Shown here piece after piece: positions 42,185 through 49,248 of a stretch of DNA of 55,735 nucleotides. The stretch comes from Candidatus Harrisonbacteria bacterium (GTDB lineage: Bacteria > Patescibacteriota > Minisyncoccia > UBA6257 > 1-14-0-10-40-38): contig JAHFLD010000003.1 in NCBI GenBank assembly GCA_023245035.1, forward strand, positions 1-55,735. Direction: 5' to 3'. The translations under genes and the position numbers were made by a program. The notes under the pieces are model-generated. The model did not search any database. It saw nothing but the letters and a program-made list of their open reading frames with translations, and was not told the origin of the DNA. Every line of letters starts with the position of its first letter. The stretch's first letter is position 1.

Positions 42185-42598
42185 ATGGCAAGACTTGCTT
42201 CGTGGCTGGAAGGAGAGGGGATTTGGCGGGCGCTTGGTCATATTTGGACCTGGAGCTATTTGATTTTTATCGTTATAAATTTCGCGATTCAAGATCAGTA
42301 TCGTTTTATTATCGCGCCGTTTAGCGTGCTTTATGTCGGGATTTTGACGCTTTACGTTGGCACCAAGGAGTTTGATCGCTGGTACGAAACACATGAAAGT
42401 CATCGGCATCCCGGAGAGCTTTATGTAATCGCCTGGACGGCGGTGATGATCTCATTGGTTATCGCTAATGTTGTTTTGGGACCGAATTATACGATTCATT
42501 CCGACATTGTGGCGACATATATCGCGGTCTTGTCTATTTTCGCGGTGACTCAAAAAGCCAAGCAGTTGCATCGGTGCAAGCAGGAACTTCTAAAATAG
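42185..42598 (+). CDS. Four-helix membrane protein, unknown
   Basis: The product (137 aa) has about four hydrophobic segments and a polar loop with DRWYETHESHRHPGELYV. I do not recognise it. I chose ATG 42185; an in-frame TTG at 42170 is possible. It is the third gene of the cca run. Confidence 0.6.
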   Translation: MARLASWLEGEGIWRALGHIWTWSYLIFIVINFAIQDQYRFIIAPFSVLYVGILTLYVGTKEFDRWYETHESHRHPGELYVIAWTAVMISLVIANVVLGPNYTIHSDIVATYIAVLSIFAVTQKAKQLHRCKQELLK

Positions 42599-42675
42599 CT
42601 TTCTTTACCTTTTGGCGGATTTCTAATAGGCTGGTAGCAAAGTTTGAAGAATGCAAACTTGTTGTGGGTGATTAG

Positions 42676-42747
42676 ACGGGCTGTAGTATACCGGTAGTAC
42701 GTACGCTTCGGGTGCGTATAGACTGGGTTCGATTCCCAGCAGCCCGA
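42676..42747 (+). tRNA. tRNA-Pro (CGG)
   Basis: The 72-nt sequence has acceptor CGGGCTG/CAGCCCG, anticodon stem TACGC/GCGTA with loop TTCGGGT (CGG) and T-stem CTGGG/CCCAG. CCA is not encoded. Its last 17 nt plus 49 nt downstream are duplicated 180 bp further on. Confidence 0.95.
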
Positions 42748-42796
42748 CAAAAATAAAAATAGCTAGCTTGTCTAGTTGTTTTTATTTTTATGGATT
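42731..42796 (+). repeat. 66-bp direct repeat: tRNA-Pro 3' end plus terminator (copy at 42911-42976)
   Basis: Bases 42731-42796 and 42911-42976 are identical over 66 bp. The repeat starts at tRNA nucleotide 57, just after TTC of the T-loop, and includes an A/T-rich hairpin (AAAAATAAAAA versus TTTTTATTTTT) that serves as terminator. The exact identity implies a recent event. Confidence 0.95.
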
Positions 42797-42927
42797 ATTT
42801 GGCTGGTAATCGAACGGGAAAGGGGTCGGGAAAACGGAAGTTTTACCGAGGCGGAAATATTAAAACCGCTGGGTTTTAAAACGGAGCGAGCGATAGCGAG
42901 TGAGTAGTGAGATTCCCAGCAGCCCGA
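42797..42927 (+). mobile_element. tRNA-Pro-associated structured mini-element
   Basis: The 114-bp insert (42797-42910) plus the 17-nt tRNA copy (42911-42927) is homologous to the element at tRNA-Leu. It begins with CTGGTAATCGAAC (42803-42815), 12 of 13 bases matching the reverse complement of the tRNA-Pro T-arm, and ends with GAGTAGTGA. Inside are an AAAAC/GTTTT hairpin (42831-42844) and a GCGG/CCGC stem around AAATATTAAAA (42851-42869). The corresponding stem in the Leu element is TCGG/CCGA, so its outer pair co-varies. No protein is encoded. Confidence 0.7.
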
Positions 42928-43017
42928 CAAAAATAAAAATAGCTAGCTTGTCTAGTTGTTTTTATTTTTATGGATTGTGCTGGGGTTATTTCTTATCTAG
43001 GGCTTAGATCTTTGATG

Positions 43018-43047
43018 TTGACGATTTTTTGTTCAGCGTGTTATTTT
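43018..43047 (+). promoter_or_regulatory. Putative promoter of structured RNA
   Basis: TTGACG (43018-43023) and TATTTT (43042-43047) are 18 nt apart, about 34 bp before the first base of the closing helix of the RNA. Confidence 0.5.
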
Positions 43048-43054
43048 ATGAGTA

Positions 43055-43373
43055 GCTCTTATTTTTACGCGGGGCGCCGTGGCGGGTGGAGCCGAACCCG
43101 TCTATATCATTTGTTTTAACACGGCAGATGATATCTGCTTTCGGGTATCGCTAACGTATTCAACCTCCGAAGTGCGGTTCGGGGTTGAGAAAAATCCGTG
43201 GCGTGTGCCATGCGCGGGTTTTTGGTCCGGAGACCAAATGCCACTCCCAGGGTGTTTAGGTCTGATCTACAGTTGGTGAATCCGTTAGTAGAGGAGTGCC
43301 GGTTCGGGGCGACTTTGCTCCGGCGTTCCGCCTTTTCTTTTTCGCCCCGACCTAAAGTTGGGGCGATTTTTTT
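43055..43373 (+). ncRNA. Unrecognised structured RNA with terminator
   Basis: Three helices close the RNA: GGCGG (43081-43085) with CCGCC (43328-43332), GGAGC (43088-43092) with GCTCC (43317-43321), and CGAACC (43093-43098) with GGTTCG (43301-43306). Inside are hairpins GCAGAT/ATCTGC (43124-43138), CAACC-CCGAA/TTCGG-GGTTG (43161-43187) and TTTGGTC/GACCAAA (43221-43238). A terminator follows (43343-43351 with 43357-43365, then seven T). The frames in it are not protein-like. I see no tmRNA ends, no SRP core and no RNase P core words. Length (about 320 nt) is in the range of housekeeping RNAs, so a divergent known RNA remains possible. Confidence 0.6.
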
Positions 43374-43401
43374 GCTAATTACTTACCGCTATACTTTATT
43401 T

Positions 43402-44157
43402 ATGCCGAATAATTCAACGTCTTGGGGCAAGGTTGCCGCCTGGTATGACGATCTATTGGATGGTGATGATACCTATCAAAAGAAGGTTATTTTGCCGAAC
43501 CTAAAGCGATTGGCAGGTATTCAAAAAGGTGATCAAGTGCTGGATCTTGGTTGCGGTCAGGGATTTTTCGCGCGGGAGTTTGCGAAGGCGGGGGGGCGGG
43601 TTACGGGCGTTGACCTGGCTTCTGATCTAATTGATTTGGCGAAAAAAAATTCCGGAGCGGCGATTGAGTATCGGGTGGCTCCGGCAGACCAGTTGAACTT
43701 TTTAAAAAACGGAGGCGCGGATAAGATTTTTATTATTCTGGCTTTGCAAAACATGGAGAACGCGGGGGCGGTCATCAAAGAATGCCGACGGGTGATTAAG
43801 CCGTCCGGTAAAATTCATTTAGTTTTGAATCATCCAGCTTTTCGGATTCCCAAGGCGAGCGGCTGGGGCTGGGACGAGCGGCGGGGGATTCAATACCGGC
43901 GAATAGATGGATACTTGAGCGAGTCTAAAGAAAAAATCCAGATGCATCCAGGAAATGCCCCAAAGGATCATACTTTTTCTTTTCATCGCCCGTTGCAGTT
44001 TTATGCCAAAGTTTTGGGTAATAATGGTTTTGCCGTCACGCGACTTGAAGAATGGGAGTCGCATCGCAGGAGTCAGCCGGGGGCGCGAGCGGCGAGTGAA
44101 AATCGGGCGCGGCGCGAAATACCGCTTTTCCTGTATATTGAAGCGGTGGCGCTATAA
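43402..44157 (+). CDS. Class I SAM-dependent methyltransferase
   Basis: The product (251 aa) has the SAM-binding motif VLDLGCGQGFFAREFA near 46-61, the acidic GVDLA near 68 and a late NHPAFRIP segment. The substrate is unknown; the region SGWGWDERRGIQYRRIDGY is an unusual insert after the core. TATACT (43390-43395) lies 6 nt before ATG 43402, so the message is probably leaderless. It starts right after the terminator of the structured RNA. Confidence 0.85.
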   Translation: MPNNSTSWGKVAAWYDDLLDGDDTYQKKVILPNLKRLAGIQKGDQVLDLGCGQGFFAREFAKAGGRVTGVDLASDLIDLAKKNSGAAIEYRVAPADQLNFLKNGGADKIFIILALQNMENAGAVIKECRRVIKPSGKIHLVLNHPAFRIPKASGWGWDERRGIQYRRIDGYLSESKEKIQMHPGNAPKDHTFSFHRPLQFYAKVLGNNGFAVTRLEEWESHRRSQPGARAASENRARREIPLFLYIEAVAL

Positions 44158-44183
44158 AAAATATTCAGGCATTGTATCTATAC

Positions 44184-44558
44184 ATGGTTACTATTGATGA
44201 TTTGGCGAAATTGGAGCTGGTTGTGGGGACGGTGCGCGAGGTTTTTCCAGTCGCCGGCTCAACGAAGCTTTTACGTTTGTTGATTGATTTGGGGGAGACG
44301 CGACAAGCGGAGGTCTCTCAACCTGATGAACAACCGATCGTGCCTCAACCAATGTTGCGCCAGATACTTTCCGGTATCGCCAAAAATTATACGCCGGAGA
44401 ATTTGCTCGGCAAACAAGTTTTGGTGATTGCCAACCTTGAGTCGCGGATGATGATGGGGTTTGAAAGCCGGGGCATGGTGCTCGCGGCGCATGGCGAGCT
44501 GGGGCCGGTGCTTTTGGGGCCGAATGGCCCGGTGCCACCAGGAGCGAAGATAAGTTGA
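44184..44558 (+). CDS. tRNA-binding OB-fold (EMAP-II/MetRS-beta-like) protein
   Basis: The product (124 aa) is a stand-alone tRNA-binding domain like the MetRS C-terminal domain. Visible words are DLAKLELVVGTV, ILSGIAKNYTPENLLGKQVLVIANL and ESRGMVLAA. It has a short insert (QAEVSQPDEQPIVPQP) between strands. Such proteins may deliver or hold tRNA. It ends in TGA, showing UGA is a stop here. Confidence 0.88.
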   Translation: MVTIDDLAKLELVVGTVREVFPVAGSTKLLRLLIDLGETRQAEVSQPDEQPIVPQPMLRQILSGIAKNYTPENLLGKQVLVIANLESRMMMGFESRGMVLAAHGELGPVLLGPNGPVPPGAKIS

Positions 44559-44574
44559 AAGCCTGAAATCAAGC

Positions 44575-44682
44575 ATGAAAAAAATTACCAGAATCATCTT
44601 GATGGCAATACTTGGTTCGCTCTTGGCTTTTTTGTTTACCACCGGTTTGGAAATTCTTTATTATCACTTCTTTTTGCGTTAG
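44575..44682 (+). CDS. 35-residue single-helix membrane peptide
   Basis: ATG at 44575 opens a 35-codon frame ending TAG at 44680. It encodes a basic start (MKKITR), one hydrophobic helix and an aromatic end (YYHFFLR). It fits exactly between the tRNA-binding gene (16 bp) and truB (7 bp) in the same direction, the packing expected of a real gene. Function is unknown. Confidence 0.55.
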   Translation: MKKITRIILMAILGSLLAFLFTTGLEILYYHFFLR

Positions 44683-44689
44683 CATTTTT

Positions 44690-45346
44690 ATGCCCGATGT
44701 TTTTGCTGTTTGGAAGCCGAAGGGGCCGAGTTCTAACCAATTTCTTAACCGAATTCGGGCGGCTACCGGCGTGCGGAGTATTGGGCATGCCGGAACATTA
44801 GATCCTTTGGCCGAGGGTATTTTAGTTGTTGGGATTGGCAGTCAAGGAACTAAGGCGTTGGCCAGTCTGGTGGCTAATGAAAAGGAGTATCAGGCGCTGG
44901 TTCGCTTGGGTGTTTCGAGTACGACTGATGATGGCGAGGGACAAAAAACCGAGATGCCAATGGCCAAGCAGCCGACTAAACTTGAAATTGTCACGATATT
45001 GCCCAAGTTTATTGGTATCATCAATCAGGTGCCGCCGATTTTTAGCGCGATTAAGGTTTCGGGGAAGCGGGCTTATGAGTTGGCTCGAGCCGGAAAAGCA
45101 CCGGAACTCCAGTCTCGCCCGATACTAATCAAGGAATTGGAAATTATAGACTACACTTGGCCGAGACTAAAAATTCGAGTAGTGACCGGCCCGGGTGCCT
45201 ATATTCGAGCTTTGGCTCGTGATCTGGGGGTGGCTTTGGGCGGCGGCGCTTACCTGGAAGGATTGGTCAGAACTCGCGTGGGTTCATTTGCCAAAAGCGA
45301 GGCAGTTTCACTCGATGAGCTTGCGGAGCGTTTCCGAGTCGGCTAA
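44690..45346 (+). CDS. truB: tRNA pseudouridine(55) synthase
   Basis: TruB makes pseudouridine 55 in the T-loop of tRNAs, the very position copied by the mini-elements. The product (218 aa) has the catalytic Asp in GHAGTLDPLAEG near 31-42, KEYQALVRLGVSS near 66, IFSAIKVSGKRAYELAR near 119 and GAYIRALARDLG near 170. It lacks the C-terminal PUA domain of longer TruB proteins. ATG 44690 is the first residue of the conserved part. Confidence 0.94.
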   Translation: MPDVFAVWKPKGPSSNQFLNRIRAATGVRSIGHAGTLDPLAEGILVVGIGSQGTKALASLVANEKEYQALVRLGVSSTTDDGEGQKTEMPMAKQPTKLEIVTILPKFIGIINQVPPIFSAIKVSGKRAYELARAGKAPELQSRPILIKELEIIDYTWPRLKIRVVTGPGAYIRALARDLGVALGGGAYLEGLVRTRVGSFAKSEAVSLDELAERFRVG

Positions 45347-45359
45347 TTTTAAGAATCTT

Positions 45360-46256
45360 ATGCTTTTTCGTATTTGCTTTGTTTCACTTCTAATTTTTTC
45401 TCTGGCAGGGGCGGTTTATTTTTTTACCCATCAACCGCCGAATTATTTGATTACTTCTTTTGCGGACTGTGTGGCCCACGGTTTTCCGGTTACCGGTTCG
45501 GCTCCGCGTCTTTGCGCCGCGCGAGGCGCGATTTTTGCCGAATCTCACTCTTCGGCGACCGCGGAGATCTATTTAACTTCTCCGATATCTCATGAGGCGA
45601 TTGCTTCGCCGGTTATTTTGCGTGGCGCCTTTCTGGCTTCAACGCCACGCGTGGCTTACCGAATCAGGGACAGCGCTAATACAATTTTAGCCGAAGGACC
45701 GATTGTAGCTGGTGCTTTGGACGGGCGCGGATTTGCCTCTTTTGAAACAACTATCGGATTTGCCGATCCGCGACTGCCCGAGGGATTTGTTGAGGTTTTG
45801 ACCTATACCAGTGACAATGTGTTATTGCGCGCCGCTTCAGTTCCGGTAAATTTTTCCGCGGTGGAACGCCGGGCGCTCAGTGTGTTTTTTTCCAATCGAG
45901 TTCAAGATCCTCAATCTTTGGATTGCGCCAGGGTTTATCCGGTAAGCAGAGAAATTACGATTTCTAAGGATGTCCAGCAAGTGGCGCTTGCGGCTTTGCT
46001 TTCGGGTCCAACTTCGGAGGAGGCGGCAAGGGGTTATTTTACTCATCTCAACGATAAAATTACCTTGTTGTCGCTTAAAATTCGGGGTTCGGTGGCTTAC
46101 GCGGATTTTGATGAGCGTTTGGAGTACCACGTTGGCGGTTCCTGTCGGGTTGGCGCTATTCGGGCGCAGATTACCGAGACCTTGCTTCAATTTCCCGAGG
46201 TGAAAGAGGTGGTAATTTCAGTTCGCGGGCGGTCGCGGGATATTCTTCAGCCCTAG
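45360..46256 (+). CDS. Membrane-anchored Gmad2 and GerMN domain protein
   Basis: The product (298 aa) has an N-terminal membrane helix (about 5-22), a Cys-containing segment (DCVAHGFPVTG) near 37-47, a Gmad2-like immunoglobulin fold (about 68-160, starting IYLTSPISHEAIASPVILRG) and a GerMN domain (about 175-298) with VQQVALAALLSGPT and GAIRAQITETLLQFP. These domains occur together in sporulation and envelope lipoproteins; in a non-sporulating lineage the role is probably envelope-related. It starts 13 bp after truB. Confidence 0.85.
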   Translation: MLFRICFVSLLIFSLAGAVYFFTHQPPNYLITSFADCVAHGFPVTGSAPRLCAARGAIFAESHSSATAEIYLTSPISHEAIASPVILRGAFLASTPRVAYRIRDSANTILAEGPIVAGALDGRGFASFETTIGFADPRLPEGFVEVLTYTSDNVLLRAASVPVNFSAVERRALSVFFSNRVQDPQSLDCARVYPVSREITISKDVQQVALAALLSGPTSEEAARGYFTHLNDKITLLSLKIRGSVAYADFDERLEYHVGGSCRVGAIRAQITETLLQFPEVKEVVISVRGRSRDILQP

Positions 46257-46334
46257 TTGCCAAAAATATTCTTTTTTGTTATTTTTTTGGCGTGAGGCGT
46301 TTTCCCGCACTTTGACCTTTAAGGAGGACACTTG

Positions 46335-46544
46335 ATGCCGGAACTGATTCGATTCCTTGGCTACACGACTGTGCGCGGTGAGCGACTGGCGATCTTTGCC
46401 GATCCGGAGCGGAGGTATGCCCTTAATGGAGGGGGGCGTATCTTGCTGACGAAGGAGCATTGTGCTCAACGTCTTAAGGTGCTCAAGGCCCGAGGAGAAA
46501 GCCATGAAGAGACGGAGCGCGCTCTCAGCGAATGGCCGGAGTAA
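46335..46544 (+). CDS. Small protein, unknown, with strong SD
   Basis: The product (69 aa) is basic-acidic mixed with no membrane helix and no recognised domain. A near-perfect SD (AAGGAGGA) lies 6-7 nt before ATG 46335, and a clear terminator follows. An in-frame TTG immediately precedes the ATG. It is a soluble member of the SD-led monocistronic gene class in this window. Confidence 0.6.
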   Translation: MPELIRFLGYTTVRGERLAIFADPERRYALNGGGRILLTKEHCAQRLKVLKARGESHEETERALSEWPE

Positions 46545-46558
46545 CCGGTCTTCCCATG

Positions 46559-46592
46559 AGGCCGGAAGCGTACAACGCATCCGGCCTTTTTA
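46559..46592 (+). terminator. Intrinsic terminator
   Basis: AGGCCGGA (46559-46566) pairs with TCCGGCCT (46580-46587), followed by TTTTTAA. Confidence 0.85.
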
Positions 46593-46603
46593 ATTAAGCT
46601 ATA

Positions 46604-46888
46604 ATGATTAATATGAAAGAGGATCTTTCCAGGAGAAAAATTTGGTTTAAGGCGAAAAGTTATGGTTGGGGCTGGTATCCAGCGAGTTGGGAGGGGTGGC
46701 TCGTGGTGTTGGGATATCTAGGTCTCCTGCTGGCGCTGTTTTTAAGAATTGACGCCCGATCCCACTCTGGTAGCGATACCCTGATTGCCTTCGCGCCATT
46801 TTTTATTTTGGCCACGGTAACTTTGGTAGCGGTCTGTAGCGCGAGAGGTGAACCGGCCAGGTGGCGATGGGGGAGGCGAAGGCGTTAA
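46604..46888 (+). CDS. Two-helix membrane protein
   Basis: The product (94 aa) has a basic N-terminus with GWGWYPASWEGW near 21-32, two membrane helices (about 32-50 and 60-80) and a basic Arg-rich C-terminus. Function unknown. TATAAT (46599-46604) overlaps the first ATG, so an ATG at 46613 with a leaderless start is also possible. Confidence 0.65.
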   Translation: MINMKEDLSRRKIWFKAKSYGWGWYPASWEGWLVVLGYLGLLLALFLRIDARSHSGSDTLIAFAPFFILATVTLVAVCSARGEPARWRWGRRRR

Positions 46889-46958
46889 GGCGTTCTAGAT
46901 GTTGCGACGGCGAAAATTTTTTTAGCGAAGGTGCTATTAGCGGGGATTTTTCAAAATT

Positions 46959-47558
46959 ATGATAATCAGCAAAGGGTTTCAACCAAAGCGGGCGCGCAAT
47001 GACCGCTTGCCGCCGGGTCAGTACGAGACCCGGGATTTTCCGGTTTTGTCTTTAGGGCCGACGCCAGAGGTTGATTTGAGTACCTGGAAATTGGAGGTTC
47101 GTGGTTTGGTTGAGAAGCCGTGTGCTTGGAGTTGGCAAGAGTTTAATGATTTGCCGCAAGAAAATATTGTACGCGATATTCATTGCGTGACTAAGTGGTC
47201 AAAGTTTGATACTCGCTGGCGCGGGGTTTCTTTGGACTATTTAATGGAAGTAGTCGGCGTGTCGCCAGAGGCAACGCATTTAATCGCGCACTCTTACGAT
47301 GGGTACACGACGAATTTGCCACTAGAAGATGTTGTAAGCGGAAAGGCGATGGTGGCGCTTACATATGACGATGCGCCAATTGCGGCCGAGCATGGCGGAC
47401 CGGCAAGGCTTTTGGTGCCACACTTATATTTTTGGAAGAGCGCCAAGTGGGTGAAGGCGCTGGAGTTTGTAGACGCGGATGAGCCGGGTTTTTGGGAGGT
47501 GCGGGGGTATCACAACTATGGAGATCCGTGGAAAGAGCAGAGGTATACGAATGATTAG
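46959..47558 (+). CDS. Molybdopterin-dependent oxidoreductase, sulfite-oxidase family
   Basis: The product (199 aa) is a single Oxidored_molyb domain. It has the molybdenum-ligand Cys76 in DIHCVTKWSKFDTRWRGV and the C-terminal HGGPARLLVPHLYFWK pocket. It has no signal peptide and no Tat motif, so it appears cytoplasmic. Such genes often pair with a flavin reductase, as here (47870-48589). Molybdenum cofactor genes are not in the window, so cofactor supply is uncertain in a reduced genome. Confidence 0.88.
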   Translation: MIISKGFQPKRARNDRLPPGQYETRDFPVLSLGPTPEVDLSTWKLEVRGLVEKPCAWSWQEFNDLPQENIVRDIHCVTKWSKFDTRWRGVSLDYLMEVVGVSPEATHLIAHSYDGYTTNLPLEDVVSGKAMVALTYDDAPIAAEHGGPARLLVPHLYFWKSAKWVKALEFVDADEPGFWEVRGYHNYGDPWKEQRYTND

Positions 47559-47682
47559 GCTTAGCTTTTTCTCGCATTTAGTTGTCGCAAACTTGCGTTT
47601 CTCGCTCACTGTACATCTGTCGAAGAAGTACAGCTCGCTCGCTACTCGTTTACTCCTAGAACTGCGAGAAAAATCTTAAGCC
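47558..47682. repeat. Palindromic element between the oxidoreductase genes
   Basis: The arms GGCTTAGCTTTTTCTCGCA (47558-47576) and TGCGAGAAAAATCTTAAGCC (47663-47682) are reverse complements with one gap and one mismatch. The left arm overlaps the stop codon of the molybdopterin gene. The 86-bp interior holds smaller inverted repeats. From 47683 to 47869 I see no gene, only AT-rich DNA leading to TATGAT (47858-47863), 6 nt before the next ATG. Confidence 0.65.
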
Positions 47683-47869
47683 TTCAGCTCCTTAACTTGC
47701 TCGCGCCTAGCATTTCGTAAAAGGAGAAAAGTGTTTTTTTGGCGCTTTTTTCTTATTCGTATATTCGTAATAGATTCCTAACCCAAATGTACTCATTTGG
47801 CCGGACGAACAATGAGTGCATTGTTTTAGTCGTTATTCGTTGATGAAAATCATGTGCTATGATTTTCCT

Positions 47870-48589
47870 ATGCAGGACTGGCAGGTCGGGAAACTTATCA
47901 AAAAAGAAATGGCGGCGAGCGACGTGACGGGTTTAATTTTTTCCTTGCCTCGTTTTCAGAAGGCCATGGCTGGGCAACATTACGATATCCGGCTGACCGC
48001 CGAAGGGGGATATGTTGCCGAGCGCAGTTATTCCTTGGCCTCGCCCCCGGAGGAGGTTGGGGTGGCGGAGTTTGGGGTTCAGTTTGTGGAGAATGGCGAG
48101 GTCTCTGGCTATTTGCGAGAACTTTCTTTGGGCGCGGAGGTGGAAATGCGCGGGCCGTTGGGCGGACACTTTGTTTGGTGTCATACCATGCCGGGGCCGC
48201 TGGTTTTAATCGGCGGGGGAAGCGGAATGGTGCCTTTGATGAGTATGCTTCGGCATCACGTGCGGAATTTTGTGCCGCGGGAAGTTATTTTTTTGGTCAG
48301 CGCCAAAACGGTTGATCGGATTTTATATCGCGAAGAGCTTTTAAAATATGCGCGAGAGGTCGCGGGATTTCGTTTCGTGGAGGCGATTACGGATATGGCG
48401 CCGGAGGGTTTTGGCGGATATACCAGGCGAGTGGATTTGCCGATGCTCAAAGAAGTCTTTGGAGGCTTGGCCTACAAGATGCCAATGGCCTATATTTGCG
48501 GACGCACCGGTTTTGTGGAGGCGGTGACGCCGGGTTTGATTCAGTTGGGATTCAATTCGCACGAAATCAAAACCGAGCGTTTTGGTTAG
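47870..48589 (+). CDS. FAD/NAD(P)-binding ferredoxin-reductase-type oxidoreductase
   Basis: The product (239 aa) has the FAD motif RSYSLASPP near 52-60 and the pyridine-nucleotide motifs GGGSGMVPLMSML near 113-125 and CGRTGFVEA near 212-220. It lacks a 2Fe-2S domain. It probably passes electrons from NAD(P)H to the neighbouring molybdopterin enzyme; that pairing is known for related operons, but here it is inferred from order. TATGAT lies 6 nt before ATG 47870. Confidence 0.88.
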   Translation: MQDWQVGKLIKKEMAASDVTGLIFSLPRFQKAMAGQHYDIRLTAEGGYVAERSYSLASPPEEVGVAEFGVQFVENGEVSGYLRELSLGAEVEMRGPLGGHFVWCHTMPGPLVLIGGGSGMVPLMSMLRHHVRNFVPREVIFLVSAKTVDRILYREELLKYAREVAGFRFVEAITDMAPEGFGGYTRRVDLPMLKEVFGGLAYKMPMAYICGRTGFVEAVTPGLIQLGFNSHEIKTERFG

Positions 48590-48678
48590 TTGCCGACTTG
48601 ATTTTTAGATTGAGTCGCTTAAGACTATCTGTAGAACCTTGTAGTTTTTTTAAACACGGTTTTTTTGCGGAGGATTAT

Positions 48679-49176
48679 ATGTCGGAGGAGGAGCAGAGAG
48701 TCAGGATTCCCGAAGTTTTGCCGGCGCGCGACTTGCTGATTGCCCGTACTTTCCAGCCGGAATTGCACGATTTGTTGCGAGTGATCGTGGGGCGGCTTGA
48801 GATTATACAGTCGTGTGTTGAGGCCTCGGTTCGAGTGGTGAAGCTAATGGGGCTAATCTTGCTGGTGGTCGTTCTGATTGCTTTGGATAAAACTTTGGGT
48901 TTGGCGGAATTCTTTAGGCAGTTTGGATGGTTTGCTCTGCTCTTGTTTCCGACCGCGATTTTCTTTTGCCAGGACCTGTTTTGGCTTTTGGTGAAGCTGG
49001 TTTGCCTTAAGCTTTATAGAGACGATGCCACGCAGGCGGCCAACGAGATTATGGCAATGATTGATGGCTTTCCCCCGATTCGGAAGCCGTTTGTCGCTCT
49101 TTATGATATTGGTTTTGGGTTCAAGCGAGCTACCTGGGAGATGATTGATGTTGCCTATCGCATCCATGGGCAATAA
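48679..49176 (+). CDS. Two-helix membrane protein, unknown
   Basis: The product (165 aa) has an N-terminal soluble part (1-55), two membrane helices (about 57-75 and 85-110) and a soluble C-terminal part. Not recognised. GGAGGA lies 4 nt before ATG 48679, and a terminator follows directly, so it is one of the SD-led single-gene units. Confidence 0.65.
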   Translation: MSEEEQRVRIPEVLPARDLLIARTFQPELHDLLRVIVGRLEIIQSCVEASVRVVKLMGLILLVVVLIALDKTLGLAEFFRQFGWFALLLFPTAIFFCQDLFWLLVKLVCLKLYRDDATQAANEIMAMIDGFPPIRKPFVALYDIGFGFKRATWEMIDVAYRIHGQ

Positions 49177-49178
49177 GT

Positions 49179-49206
49179 CCGGCCCTTTTCAAGGGCCGGT
49201 TTTTTT
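49179..49206 (+). terminator. Intrinsic terminator
   Basis: CCGGCCCTT (49179-49187) pairs with AAGGGCCGG (49191-49199), followed by seven T. Confidence 0.9.
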
Positions 49207-49248
49207 ATCTGGTGATTTTGCGTGATGGCGCTATACTGTAAGTGTTGT

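Noticed and set aside
42731-42976. CRISPR array
   Set aside because: There are only two copies of a 66-bp repeat, one being part of a tRNA gene. No regular spacer series or cas genes occur anywhere in the window.
43055-43373. tmRNA or RNase P RNA for the structured RNA
   Set aside because: No tRNA-like ends or CCA for tmRNA, and none of the RNase P core words could be read. Left as unrecognised; a very divergent RNase P cannot be excluded by eye.
43198-43401. Upstream-extended start of the methyltransferase
   Set aside because: The extension would translate the structured RNA and its terminator. ATG 43402 follows a TATACT box by 6 nt and starts the conserved protein.
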